Shown one piece after another: positions 31,864 through 40,018 of a stretch of 64,000 bases of DNA. Location of the stretch: NCBI RefSeq assembly GCF_003443735.1, contig NZ_CP031969.1:6386001-6450000 (forward strand), in the 5' to 3' direction. The notes under the pieces are model-generated. The model worked only from the letters and a program-made list of their open reading frames with translations. It was not told the DNA's origin and did no database searches. Each line of letters begins with the position of its first letter. The first letter of the stretch is position 1. The DNA comes from Streptomyces sp. CC0208. Lineage in GTDB: Bacteria > Actinomycetota > Actinomycetes > Streptomycetales > Streptomycetaceae. The translations under genes were made by a program, and so were the position numbers.

Positions 31864-32871
31864 ATGAGACTTCTTCTGCTGGGTGGTACGGAGTTCGTCG
31901 GCCGGGCCGTCGCCGAGGCGGCCCTGGCGCACGGCTGGGACGTGACCGTCTTCCACCGGGGACGGCACGCGCCCGTGGCCGGGGTGCGGTCGCTGCACGG
32001 CGACCGCACCGCGCCCGACGGCCTCACCGCCCTGGCCGACGGGGGCCCCTGGGACCTGGTCGTGGACACCTGGTCGGCGGCGCCCCGGGCGGTCAGGGAC
32101 GCGGCGCGGCTGCTGCGGGACCGCGCCGACCGGTACACGTACGTGTCGAGCTGCTCGGTGTACACCTGGCCGCAGCCGGCCGGATACACCGAGGAGGCTC
32201 CCGTGGTCGAGGGAGCCTCAGCCGACGCGGACGCGACCGACTACGCCCGGGACAAACGCGGCGGCGAACTGGCCGTCCTGGACGCCTTCGGCACGGACCG
32301 CTCCCTCCTCGTCCGGGCCGGGCTGATCCTCGGCCCGTACGAGAACATCGGCCGCCTGCCGTGGTGGCTGGGCCGCATCGCCCGCGGCGGCCGGGTCCTC
32401 GCCCCGGGACCACGGGACCTTCCCCTGCAGTACGTCGACGTCCGCGACCTGGCCCAGTGGACGCTGAGCGCTGCCGCGGCGGGGCTGAACGGCTCCTACA
32501 ACCTGGTGAGCCCGCGCGGCCACACCACCATGGCCGAACTCCTCGACGCCTGCGTGACCGTGACCGGCTCGACGGCCGAGCTGTGCTGGACCGACCCGGA
32601 CACCGTCCTCGCCGCGGGCGTCGCCCCGTGGACCGGCCTGCCGGTGTGGGTCCCGCCGGACACCGACCTGCACACCTCCCTGCACGAGGGGGACACCTCC
32701 CGGGCCGCCGCCGCGGGCCTGCGCTGCCGCCCGGTCACCGAGACGGTGGCCGACACCTGGAGCTGGCTGGGGGAGATCGGCGGGGTGGCACCACAGCGCC
32801 CGGACCGCCCGGTGCTGGGCATCGACGAGGAGACAGAGGCGAAGGCGCTGGCGGCGGCGGGGCGCGGCTGA
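31864..32871 (+). CDS. NAD-dependent epimerase/dehydratase (extended SDR) family protein
   Basis: 335 aa. The N-terminal Rossmann motif is LLLGGTEFVGRAVAEA (GGTxFxG form), typical of the atypical SDR group related to isoflavone-reductase and RNA-binding-like reductases. YVSSCSVYTWPQ and the Asp-Tyr-Ala-Arg-Asp-Lys stretch (DYARDKRGGE) give the YxxxK catalytic pair. The product could be a nucleotide-sugar or small-molecule reductase; substrate unknown. ATG 31864; ribosome binding site weak. A G-rich minisatellite starts directly after its stop. Confidence 0.88.
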   Translation: MRLLLLGGTEFVGRAVAEAALAHGWDVTVFHRGRHAPVAGVRSLHGDRTAPDGLTALADGGPWDLVVDTWSAAPRAVRDAARLLRDRADRYTYVSSCSVYTWPQPAGYTEEAPVVEGASADADATDYARDKRGGELAVLDAFGTDRSLLVRAGLILGPYENIGRLPWWLGRIARGGRVLAPGPRDLPLQYVDVRDLAQWTLSAAAAGLNGSYNLVSPRGHTTMAELLDACVTVTGSTAELCWTDPDTVLAAGVAPWTGLPVWVPPDTDLHTSLHEGDTSRAAAAGLRCRPVTETVADTWSWLGEIGGVAPQRPDRPVLGIDEETEAKALAAAGRG

Positions 32872-33181
32872 GAAGCGGGGGCTGGGGCGGGCGCCGGGCG
32901 GAGCGCCGGGGCTGGGAGGCGGGCTGGGCGCGGGCGCGGGAGCCGGGGCCGGGCCGGTAGCGGGCGCCGGGCCGGGAGCCGGGGCCGGGCCGGTAGGCGG
33001 GCCGGTAGCCGGCTGGGAGCGGGCGCCGGGCGGGGCGCCGGGCAGGGAGTGGGCACCGGGAGCCGGAGCCGGAGCCGGAGCCGGGCAGGTAGGCGGGCCG
33101 GGAGTGGGCGGTGGGCGGGGCGCCGGGTCAGGAGCCGGGCGGGGCACCGAGCCGGGAGCCGGGCCGGAAGAGACCCGGGGA
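32872..33181. repeat. G-rich minisatellite
   Basis: About 300 bases of degenerate units such as GGGAGCCGGGGCCGGGCCGGTAG and GGGCGCCGGGCGGGGCGCCGGG (given here in shortened form: GGAGCCGGGGCCGGGC, GGCGCCGGGCGGGGCG). The + strand is extremely G-rich with many runs of three or more G. No gene is supported. It directly borders the broken hydrolase gene that follows. It is similar in kind, but of opposite strand bias, to the array at 225-600. Confidence 0.8.
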
Positions 33182-33511
33182 GCCGCCCCGGTCTACGAGG
33201 CGGGTGGAGCCCGCCTGGATCACGACTGGCTCGGCGTTCAGGAGGCCGCCGCCGGTTTCCCCGCCGCCAGGCCGGTCACCCGTTCCCGCCCCCCCGCCCT
33301 GGACGCACTGCGCACCCTGCAAACGCCGGTCCTGCTGCTCGTGGCCGCGAGCAGCAGGACCCATGACGCCTACGAGGTGGCGGCCCGGGCGGGCGGACTG
33401 CCGCCGCGGGCGGAGACCGGCGTGGTCCACGGTGTCTCCCACCACGCGCTGCCGCAGTCCGCACCTCCCGAACTCGCCTGCCGCCTCAGCGAGTTCCTAG
33501 GAGAAGGGCGC
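33182..33511 (+). pseudogene. C-terminal remnant of an alpha/beta-hydrolase
   Basis: About 110 codons read like the end of an alpha/beta-hydrolase: LRTLQTPVLLLVAASSRTHD is the strand before the catalytic acid and GVSHHALPQ the catalytic-histidine loop, then ELACRLSEFLG the last helix. The nucleophile elbow and the whole N-terminal half are missing, replaced by the G-rich repeats. There is no stop near the expected end (about 33505), and the frame runs on, antisense to the next gene. I take it as decayed. Confidence 0.68.
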
Positions 33512-33519
33512 GAACAGCC

Positions 33520-34188
33520 TCACCCCACCTTCTCGATCACGGCCCGGCGGATGAGGAACTTGCCGGGCTCCCGTACCTGTTCGAAGGCCGCGTTGTTGAG
33601 CAGCACACAGCTGCCGGAGACCGAAGTGACCTTCACCGTGGTGGACTTGTTGTTGTCCAGATTGGTGACCTTCAACGTCGTACCGGCCGGGAACTGGTTG
33701 CTGGACGCGGCAGGCGCACCGGCCTCGCCGGACAGCGTGACGGTCGAGCCCTTGCACACCTGCTGCCCGGAGACGGCGTTCCCGGGGGCGGCGTTCCCCG
33801 TCGAGGGGGCCTGGGAGACGGCGGGTGCCGACGGGGGCGCGGCCTGCGAGGGCTGTCCCGCGGCGGCCTGGGAGCCCTGAGCCGACTCCCCGACCACACA
33901 ACCGGACGCCTTCTGCTGCACCTTGATCTGCGCGATCACCGCTTCCCGGTTGGCGATCCGGGCCGCCGACTGCGCGTCGGGTTCGGCCCGTTGCCCCTCG
34001 ATGAACCGCTGGTTGTTGCCGAGCGCGGTGGCGAGACCCTGGCAGACCGTCGACTGTGCCGCCGTCTGCGGACTCTGCGAGGCGTTTGAGGTGCCGGCCA
34101 TCACGAAGGCCCCACCACCCGCCACCGCCGCCGCGCTCACCAGCAGCGCGACCTTCTTCTTCGTACCGAGCGTTCTCCTGCGCGACAT
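33520..34188 (-). CDS. Secreted protein with double-psi-barrel (RlpA-like) domain
   Basis: 222 aa. The signal peptide (KKKVALLVSAAAVAGGGAFV) is followed by a helical part bounded by cysteines (STVCQG to KASGC) with AARIANREAVIAQI, then a Ser/Gln/Pro/Ala linker, then about 80 residues resembling a double-psi beta-barrel (FPAGTTLKVTNLDNNKST, NNAAFEQV). The RlpA catalytic aspartate position reads otherwise (TSVSGSCVLL), so it may be non-catalytic. AGGAGG precedes ATG 34188. The layout of signal, cysteine-bounded helices, low-complexity linker and beta domain is the same as in the DUF1996 protein at 25931. Confidence 0.8.
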   Translation of the reverse strand: MSRRRTLGTKKKVALLVSAAAVAGGGAFVMAGTSNASQSPQTAAQSTVCQGLATALGNNQRFIEGQRAEPDAQSAARIANREAVIAQIKVQQKASGCVVGESAQGSQAAAGQPSQAAPPSAPAVSQAPSTGNAAPGNAVSGQQVCKGSTVTLSGEAGAPAASSNQFPAGTTLKVTNLDNNKSTTVKVTSVSGSCVLLNNAAFEQVREPGKFLIRRAVIEKVG

Positions 34189-34250
34189 TCGCGCCTCCTG
34201 AGAAGTAGGGAAGCGTACGCCGCTATGTACGAGATACCGAACGGATGTGC

Positions 34251-34613
34251 TCAACTCTTCTTCAAGACATCCCGTACGGCGTCTTCCGTGCGGGCCACCA
34301 CCGCCGAGCCGTCGTCCGCCGTGATGATCGGACGCTGGATGAGTTTGGGGTGGGAGGCGAGCGCGGCGATCCAGCGGTCGCGCGAACTGTCGTCCCGGGC
34401 CCACTCCTTGAGGCCGAGCTCCTTGGCGGCGGCCTCCTGGGTGCGGGTGATGTCCCACGGTTCGAGGCCGAGCCGGTCGAGCACCTCGCGGATCTCGTCC
34501 TCGCTCGGGACGTCCTCCAGATAGCGGCGGACGGTGTACTCGGCCCCCTCCGCGTCGAGCAGGCTCATCGCGCTGCGGCACTTCGAACAGGCCGGGTTGA
34601 TCCAGATCTCCAT
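34251..34613 (-). CDS. ArsC/Spx-family protein (arsenate reductase-like)
   Basis: 120 aa with the thioredoxin-like ArsC fold. IWINPACSKCRSAM carries the active-site cysteine (Cys9) and a CxxC pair, and later IQRPIITADD contains the conserved Arg-Pro-Ile used in substrate binding. It could reduce arsenate or another small oxidant; no ars genes are nearby, so a general thiol reductase is equally possible. ATG 34613 is chosen since MEIWINPAC is the typical family start; the open frame upstream is not conserved. Confidence 0.88.
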   Translation of the reverse strand: MEIWINPACSKCRSAMSLLDAEGAEYTVRRYLEDVPSEDEIREVLDRLGLEPWDITRTQEAAAKELGLKEWARDDSSRDRWIAALASHPKLIQRPIITADDGSAVVARTEDAVRDVLKKS

Positions 34614-34778
34614 GGCACCCACGGTACGCGAAAACCCGTCTTCCACCTGCGTCACAGCACCCCCGAAAGCCCTTGTGGCCAGGGGCTTTTGTCAGTGCCG
34701 GGCGGTAGAATAAAACCAGTGTTCGAGGGCGTCGCCGGAGCCCCCGGCCGTCGTCCTTACCGCGACAGGAGGATGCCT

Positions 34779-35093
34779 GTGCCCGCTGCCGCACTGAAGC
34801 CGAAGCCGTTCCCGACCCAGTCCACCGCGAAGCACCCCGTGCTGCTCGACCTGCCGTACACCCCCGTGGAGAAGCGCCCGTTGCCGCCGGGCCGCCCCCG
34901 CGAGTGGTATGTCACCCACAACCGCCGTCTCAAGGCGATGCGGCTCGCGATCGCCCTGCTCGACTCCGGCGTCTACGTGCCGAACCAGGCGCGCAACGAG
35001 ACGATCCGGGACGCGGCGGAGATGATCGGCGTCCACCCACCGTCGGACACGACGTGCCACATGGTGCGGGCGTTGATGCGCTACTCGCGGTAG
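34779..35093 (+). CDS. Conserved actinobacterial small protein, unknown function
   Basis: 104 aa. A Pro/Lys-rich N-terminus is followed by GRPREWYVTHNRRLKAMRLAI and a helical C-terminal half (NETIRDAAEMIGVHPPSDTTC) ending MVRALMRYSR. I do not know a function; the rather basic, helical C-terminus would allow nucleic-acid or protein binding. CAGGAGG directly abuts ATG 34773 but lies a suitable six bases before GTG 34779, so the latter is the start. It is convergent with the YcaQ-like gene and separated from it by a hairpin. Confidence 0.8.
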   Translation: MPAAALKPKPFPTQSTAKHPVLLDLPYTPVEKRPLPPGRPREWYVTHNRRLKAMRLAIALLDSGVYVPNQARNETIRDAAEMIGVHPPSDTTCHMVRALMRYSR

Positions 35094-35100
35094 GCCGTGG

Positions 35101-35136
35101 CGCCGGGTGCCCTCCTGTTCCACGGGGCGCCCGGCG
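35101..35136. terminator. Hairpin between convergent genes
   Basis: CGCCGGGTGCCC (35101-35112) pairs with GGGCGCCCGGCG (35125-35136), 12 pairs including one G-T. It starts eight bases after the stop at 35093 and ends seven bases before the convergent stop. Confidence 0.65.
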
Positions 35137-35142
35137 TTCCGG

Positions 35143-36336
35143 TCAGCCCGCGGGTTCGGCCAGTTCCTTCTCCAGCGGCGTCCGGAACCGGGGCCGCACC
35201 CGTGTCGCCCCCACCCACTCCCGCAACCGGGCGGCCTCCACCGCGATGGCCGCTTCCGCCTCGCGCCCCACGCCCTCGGTGTCCAGCAACCGCCAGACGA
35301 TCTCCCCGTCGGGCCGCTGACCCCAACCGCCCACCACCCGCCCGTTCCACCACACCGTCGGTCCCACGTTGCCGCTGCGGTCGAACAGGGCGGGCCGCAG
35401 GGCGGGCGCCAGATACCAGTCCCGCTGCTGCCAGCCCATCGCCGTCGGATCGAGTCCGGGAAGCAGCGCGGCCCAGGGCTCCGCGGGCTCCGGGACCGGA
35501 CCGTCGTCGCCGTCCACGACGTGGGCCGGACCCTCGTCGACGGTCACCGGCACCGCGCGGATCGCCGTGAGAGCACGGCGCACCTCGGTCACCTTCCAGC
35601 CCGTCCACCACTTCAGGTCCGCCTCCGTGGCCGGCCCGCACACCGCCAGCCAGCGCCGCAGCAACTCCGCCTGGGCCCCGGCCACATCGAGCTCGGGATG
35701 CGGCGGCGCCACCGCCCAGCGGAACTGCGAGGACATCCAGGTGCCGAGCGGCCGCCCGCGCACCACCTTGCCCTCCACGCCGAGCACCCTCAGCAGACGG
35801 CTCACGACGGTGTGGACGCCCTCGTAGCTCTTCCCGGCCGCGTACACGAACTGCTCCCGCAGTCGCGGCTCGTCCTCGGTGAGCTCCGACGCCGTGGCCT
35901 GCCCACGCCGGGCGAGCGCGGCCAGCGCCGACTCCTCGACCTCCTTCAGCCAGGTCGCGTCGGGGGCACCCGCCTTCGCCATGTCCTTGATGAGCGCGGC
36001 CCGCTCCCGCGCGGCGACCGTGAGACCGGTCGAGGCGTGCACGACGGCGGTGAGCTCGGTCGGGAACGCGAACACGGTGTGCCGCATGCCGTGCATCCGC
36101 ACCAGGGACCGGTCCTCGTACAACGCCCGCTCGGTCTCGGCGACGGTCCGACCCGGGTCCACGAGCCGCGCGCCGACCGCCAGGTACACGGTCGCGGGGT
36201 CGGATCCGTGCAGCGCGACCAGCGCGTCGGCCACCTCCTCGGGACTCCCCACGCGGGCACTGCCCGCCAGCTGATGCCGCAACGCCAGCCGAGCCCGCCG
36301 CTCGTCCACCCCGATGTACCGCTCCCCAGCACCCAT
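35143..36336 (-). CDS. Winged-helix DNA-binding protein, YcaQ/AlkX-like family
   Basis: 397 aa of the HTH_42 family (winged-helix repeats), which includes DNA glycosylases that unhook interstrand crosslinks. Seen are EVADALVALHGSDPATVYLA near the start, LVRMHGMRHTVFAFP, GEIVWRLLDTEGV and the C-terminal ATRVRPRFRTPLEKEL. Whether this member has glycosylase activity or only binds DNA cannot be said: I could not identify the QxQ-type catalytic motif of the AlkZ/YcaQ enzymes. Start ATG 36336; the frame is open upstream without conservation. Confidence 0.82.
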   Translation of the reverse strand: MGAGERYIGVDERRARLALRHQLAGSARVGSPEEVADALVALHGSDPATVYLAVGARLVDPGRTVAETERALYEDRSLVRMHGMRHTVFAFPTELTAVVHASTGLTVAARERAALIKDMAKAGAPDATWLKEVEESALAALARRGQATASELTEDEPRLREQFVYAAGKSYEGVHTVVSRLLRVLGVEGKVVRGRPLGTWMSSQFRWAVAPPHPELDVAGAQAELLRRWLAVCGPATEADLKWWTGWKVTEVRRALTAIRAVPVTVDEGPAHVVDGDDGPVPEPAEPWAALLPGLDPTAMGWQQRDWYLAPALRPALFDRSGNVGPTVWWNGRVVGGWGQRPDGEIVWRLLDTEGVGREAEAAIAVEAARLREWVGATRVRPRFRTPLEKELAEPAG

Positions 36337-36365
36337 GGGCCCATCTTGACGCAGGCCACTGACAA

Positions 36366-36455
36366 CGCGCCCCAGAGAGGCGCGGGGCTGTACTGGATGT
36401 GCGGCTACCTCCGCCCGGGCGCGACCGGCCACGACGGCACCGCAGACGAACGGCG
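36366..36455. repeat. Dispersed intergenic repeat, copy 2 (inverted)
   Basis: GGCGCGGGGCTGTA ... GGGCGCGACCGGCCACGACGGC is the reverse complement of the element at 9936-10010 with few changes. It sits between the YcaQ-like gene and DUF2252. Confidence 0.65.
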
Positions 36456-36548
36456 ACACATCGCCGCACTCCGACGGAGCGCATGTCACCCGATTGCCGT
36501 ACCCGGCATGCGCACCGTCCCCCTCCGGCCCTTCACTGCGAAGAGGAG

Positions 36549-36602
36549 GTGAAGGACACCGGCGACCAGGAGGCGAGCGTGACGCAGAGACCCGGCACAT
36601 GA
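36549..36602 (+). CDS. Possible short leader peptide coupled to DUF2252 gene
   Basis: GTG 36549 follows AAGAGGAG and opens 17 codons (VKDTGDQEASVTQRPGT) whose stop TGA overlaps the ATG of the next gene as ATGA. A second AGGAGG before in-frame GTG 36579 could give a 7-codon version. The DUF2252 start has no good ribosome binding site of its own, which suggests translation coupling. Confidence 0.4.
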   Translation: MKDTGDQEASVTQRPGT

Positions 36603-37939
36603 ACATCCCCGGCACTCCACAGGACCGCGGTCGCGCGGCCCGCAAACGCGTCCCCCGCTCCGCCCACGCCGGCTGGATCCCCTCCGCCGACCGCCCCGAC
36701 CCCGTGGCCGTGCTGGAACGCCAGGGCCGCGACCGCCTCACGGAACTGCTGCCGATCCGGTACGGCAGGATGTCGTCCTCCCCCTTCGCCTTCCTGCGCG
36801 GCGCGGCCGCCGTGATGGCCGCCGACCTCGCCGCCCAGCCCCACACCGGCCTCACCGTGCAGCTCTGCGGCGATGCCCATCTGCTCAACTTCGGTCTGTA
36901 CGCCTCTCCGGAACGCTCCCTCCTCTTCGGCCTCAACGACTTCGACGAGACCTTCCCCGGCCCCTTCGAGTGGGACGTCAAACGGCTCGCCGCGAGCGTC
37001 GCCGTCGCCGCCCGCGAGAACGGGCACAGCGAGGACAAGGCCCACCGGGCGGCCGGGGAGTCGGTCACCGCGTACCGCACGGCCATGCGCCGGCTGGCCC
37101 GCATGGGTGAGCTGGAGGTCTGGCACTCGGGCGTCGACGCCGACAGCCTGCTGCCCCTCGTCCGCTCCGGCCGCCGTCGCCGGCGCGTGGAGTCCAGCCT
37201 CACCCGCGCCCGCCGCCGCACCAGCCTCCACGCCCTCGGCAAGCTCACGGAGGTCGTCGACGGCCGCCGCCGCATCATTCACGACCCGCCGCTCCTCGAA
37301 CCGGCCGGCGGCCCCGACCTGGCCGGCCTGCGCAAGATCTTCAGCGACTACCGCTCCACGCTCTCCGACGAACGCCGGCTGCTCCTGGACCGCTACCGCT
37401 TCGTCGACGCGGCCCGCAAGGTCGTCGGCGTCGGAAGCGTCGGCATGCGCTGCTTCATCGTGCTGCTGGCCGGCCGGGACCTCGACGACCCGCTGTTCCT
37501 GCAGATCAAGGAGGCGCGGACGTCCGTACTGGAGGAACATCTGCAACACGGCCCCTACGTCCATCCCGGCCGCCGTGTGGTCATGGGCCAGCGCCTGCTC
37601 CAGGCGACGAGCGACAGCTTCCTGGGCTGGATGAGCGGACCGCAGGGGCGGGCCTTCTACTGGCGTCAACTGCGGGACATGAAGGGGTCCGCGGATGTCG
37701 CCGGCATGCCCCCGGCCGACCTCAGGGCCTACGCCCGCCTGTGCGGCACCACCCTGGCCCGGGCCCACGCCCGCTCCGGCGACCGCATCGCCATCGCCGC
37801 GTACCTCGGCGGCTCCGACACCTTCGACCAGGCGATCGCCGACTTCGCACTCGCCTACGCCGCCCGCACCACGTCCGACCACGCGGCCCTGTGCGCCGCC
37901 ATCGCGGCAGGCGTCGTGGGGGCGGCCCCGGGCGAGTGA
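36599..37939 (+). CDS. DUF2252 family protein
   Basis: 446 aa. DUF2252 has a kinase-like fold with no assigned biochemical activity. Typical are FAFLRGAAAVMAADLA, VQLCGDAHLLNFGLYASPER (GDxHxxNFG, kinase-like catalytic loop), FGLNDFDETFPGPFEWDVKR (metal-binding DFDE) and the late GTTLARAHARSGD. Start ATG 36599 lies at an ATGA overlap with a possible leader ORF. An in-frame extension upstream has no start codon with a binding site. No neighbours suggest a pathway. Confidence 0.9.
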   Translation: MNIPGTPQDRGRAARKRVPRSAHAGWIPSADRPDPVAVLERQGRDRLTELLPIRYGRMSSSPFAFLRGAAAVMAADLAAQPHTGLTVQLCGDAHLLNFGLYASPERSLLFGLNDFDETFPGPFEWDVKRLAASVAVAARENGHSEDKAHRAAGESVTAYRTAMRRLARMGELEVWHSGVDADSLLPLVRSGRRRRRVESSLTRARRRTSLHALGKLTEVVDGRRRIIHDPPLLEPAGGPDLAGLRKIFSDYRSTLSDERRLLLDRYRFVDAARKVVGVGSVGMRCFIVLLAGRDLDDPLFLQIKEARTSVLEEHLQHGPYVHPGRRVVMGQRLLQATSDSFLGWMSGPQGRAFYWRQLRDMKGSADVAGMPPADLRAYARLCGTTLARAHARSGDRIAIAAYLGGSDTFDQAIADFALAYAARTTSDHAALCAAIAAGVVGAAPGE

Positions 37940-37976
37940 CCCCCGGCCCCCGCCCGCTCACCCGTACCGCTCCCGC

Positions 37977-39656
37977 TCACCCGTACCGCTCCACCAACTC
38001 CCGCACATAGGCCTCCAGCCGCCCGCCCAGCACCTGGGGCGTCAGATCGGTGCGTCCGAGTTCGCGCCACGGTCCGGCGAGCTTCGCCGCGTCGGGGCAG
38101 TAGGCGAGCGCGTCGAGGAGCCGCCAGTACAAGTGGTCCGGCCCGTCCGTGAGCCTCCGTCCGCCGTGCGCCTCGTACCGCTGCCGGAAGGCGAGGCCGT
38201 GTTCGGGGCCGTGCAGCAGGGCCAGGGCCGTGGAGCAATGGGCCACATCGAGGTCGGCCGGTCCCCAGGAGGTCTCCACCCAGTCGACCACCCCGCTGAT
38301 CCGCAGCTCGGTGCCCACCCCGGTGAACAGCACGTTCCCGGGGTGAAAGTCCCGGTGCAGGAAGCAGCCTTCGTACGGCGGCGGGTCCCGGCGGATCACG
38401 TCCACGGCCCGCTCCCACAGCGGGCCCGTCACCCCCTGCACCTTCTCCGGCCAGGTCCATGCCTGGTAGGTGCGCGGCCGCTCCCCGGGAACGACCCGGT
38501 GGATGCGTACGAGTTGAGCCGCCAGCAGGTCGAGGCGCCGTTCATGATCCTCTTCGTCGACGCGTACCCGCCCCGGCAGCCGGGACATCAACAGCGAGGG
38601 ATGGTCGCAGTGTTCGGCCGTCGCGTCGACCGCGACGGGCTCCGGGGCCGGAACACCGTCGGTGCCGGCGAGCAGCGTCAGGATCGAGGCCTCGCGGCCC
38701 AGCAGACCGGGGGCGTGGCGCCGGAAGAACGGCTTCACGAACGACCGCAGGACCAGCTCGGTGTCGTCGTCGAGGGTGAGCCGCCGCATCTGGGAGGTCC
38801 AACCTCCCGACAGAAAGCCCGAGTCGACGACCGAACGGCCCTCGGGGAGCTGTTTGGCCACCCACCCCCGTGTCGCCGTCCAGCCCCGGTCGCCGAGGCC
38901 GGTCAGCAGCGCGGCCACCAACTCCCGCCGCTCGTCCGCGTGATCGCACAGCCACCTGGCCAACTGATGCTCCGAGTGTGGCAGTTCGAGGCGTGTGAAC
39001 TGGGATCGGAAGGTCAGCGCTTCCTGCACGACCTCGGTCACCTCCGGCGGGATCACCGCGTCCGTGCCCGGTACCGCGAGCACCGCCCGCCCCTCGTACG
39101 CCCGCAGCGCCTCCAGCGCAGGGGAGTGCCGCCAGCTGTCCGGCCGCCGGATGATCTCGCTGAACTCCCCGTCGCCGCGCCCGAACGGCAGGCCCCAGGC
39201 CTCACCCGCGTACACGGCGGGCGCGCACAGCCCCAGCGCCGCCACCCGCTCGCCGTAGTGCCGCGCGAGGTCCGCCACCGTCTGCCCGCTCATGCTGAAC
39301 CCGACCAGCACCAGTGGCCCGTCCCCCGGAACATGCGCGTCGATCACGGCGACCGCCTGCTCGAACCGGCGCCGCAGACTCAACTCGGCCAGGTCACCCG
39401 AGCTTTCGCCATGCCCCGAGAAGTCGAAGGCGAGCGCCCGGCAGCCGTGGGCCACGAACTCGTCGAGCAGCGGCAGGAGCCGCTCCTTGGCGGCGTGGCC
39501 GGCTCCGTGCAGCAGGACGGCGGTCGGGGCCGTGGCCCGGGTCGGACCGCCGCCGTACACGCCACGAAGCCGCTCACCGGCGTGGTCCTGTGTGAAGGGC
39601 TCGGGCATGCCGTCAACTCCAGAGTGCGGGAAAAGAGCTTCGCGCAGGGCAGGCAT
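37977..39656 (-). CDS. Alpha/beta-hydrolase fused to aminoglycoside-phosphotransferase-like kinase
   Basis: 559 aa in one frame. Residues about 20-255 are an alpha/beta-hydrolase: oxyanion LLHGAGH, nucleophile S121 in VGFSMSG, acid D199 in PGTDAVIP, histidine H227 or H230 in LELPHSEHQ. Residues about 275-559 are an APH/choline-kinase-like domain: N-lobe strand RRLTLDDDTELVLRSF, catalytic loop HRDFHPGN (434-441, D436) and metal-binding VVDWVETSWGPADLD (D458). Both active sites look complete. The kinase half would phosphorylate a small molecule, and the hydrolase half would cut an ester or amide. The pair may act on one substrate, but none is known. ATG 39656 has GGAGGAGC upstream; ATG 39608 is possible. 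Confidence 0.9.
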   Translation of the reverse strand: MPALREALFPHSGVDGMPEPFTQDHAGERLRGVYGGGPTRATAPTAVLLHGAGHAAKERLLPLLDEFVAHGCRALAFDFSGHGESSGDLAELSLRRRFEQAVAVIDAHVPGDGPLVLVGFSMSGQTVADLARHYGERVAALGLCAPAVYAGEAWGLPFGRGDGEFSEIIRRPDSWRHSPALEALRAYEGRAVLAVPGTDAVIPPEVTEVVQEALTFRSQFTRLELPHSEHQLARWLCDHADERRELVAALLTGLGDRGWTATRGWVAKQLPEGRSVVDSGFLSGGWTSQMRRLTLDDDTELVLRSFVKPFFRRHAPGLLGREASILTLLAGTDGVPAPEPVAVDATAEHCDHPSLLMSRLPGRVRVDEEDHERRLDLLAAQLVRIHRVVPGERPRTYQAWTWPEKVQGVTGPLWERAVDVIRRDPPPYEGCFLHRDFHPGNVLFTGVGTELRISGVVDWVETSWGPADLDVAHCSTALALLHGPEHGLAFRQRYEAHGGRRLTDGPDHLYWRLLDALAYCPDAAKLAGPWRELGRTDLTPQVLGGRLEAYVRELVERYG

Positions 39657-39714
39657 CAGCGCGCTCCTCCGGGACTACGCTTCTACACCACACCCACGCA
39701 CACGGAGGCCCGTC

Positions 39715-40008
39715 ATGGGCACCATCGTCCTTTCCGGGACCGTCGTCCTGGTCATCCTGGGCTTCGGGAACCACACCTGGTGGCTCGTCGCCGTCGCCCT
39801 GCTCTTCGTGTACATGCAGTACGGCCGGGGTGGTGCCTCGGCGTCCTCGTCAGGAGGCTCGTCGGGCGGTTCGTCAGGCGCTGGTTCGGGGGCCGTGCCC
39901 GGCAGCTACCGCGCCTATCGCGACCGCCGCGACAAGCAGGCCAGGTGGGACCGCCGGTACCGCCGCGAGCGCCCTCTGGAATCCCGTCGGCAGGCGCGCG
40001 AGAGATAG
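39715..40008 (+). CDS. Small membrane protein with Ser/Gly linker
   Basis: 97 aa. One or two membrane segments in the first 40 residues (IVLSGTVVLVILGF and HTWWLVAVALLFVYMQYG) precede a Ser/Gly-rich linker (about 45-62) and a strongly basic Arg-rich tail (DRRDKQARWDRRYRRERP). No function known. GGAGG lies about seven bases before ATG 39715. It is divergent from the fusion gene. Confidence 0.82.
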   Translation: MGTIVLSGTVVLVILGFGNHTWWLVAVALLFVYMQYGRGGASASSSGGSSGGSSGAGSGAVPGSYRAYRDRRDKQARWDRRYRRERPLESRRQARER

Positions 40009-40018
40009 GGCCGGGGGC

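Noticed and set aside
33104-33880. Full 258-codon frame as an intact gene
   Set aside because: First part is repeats, last part antisense to the secreted protein gene; only the middle looks like a hydrolase.
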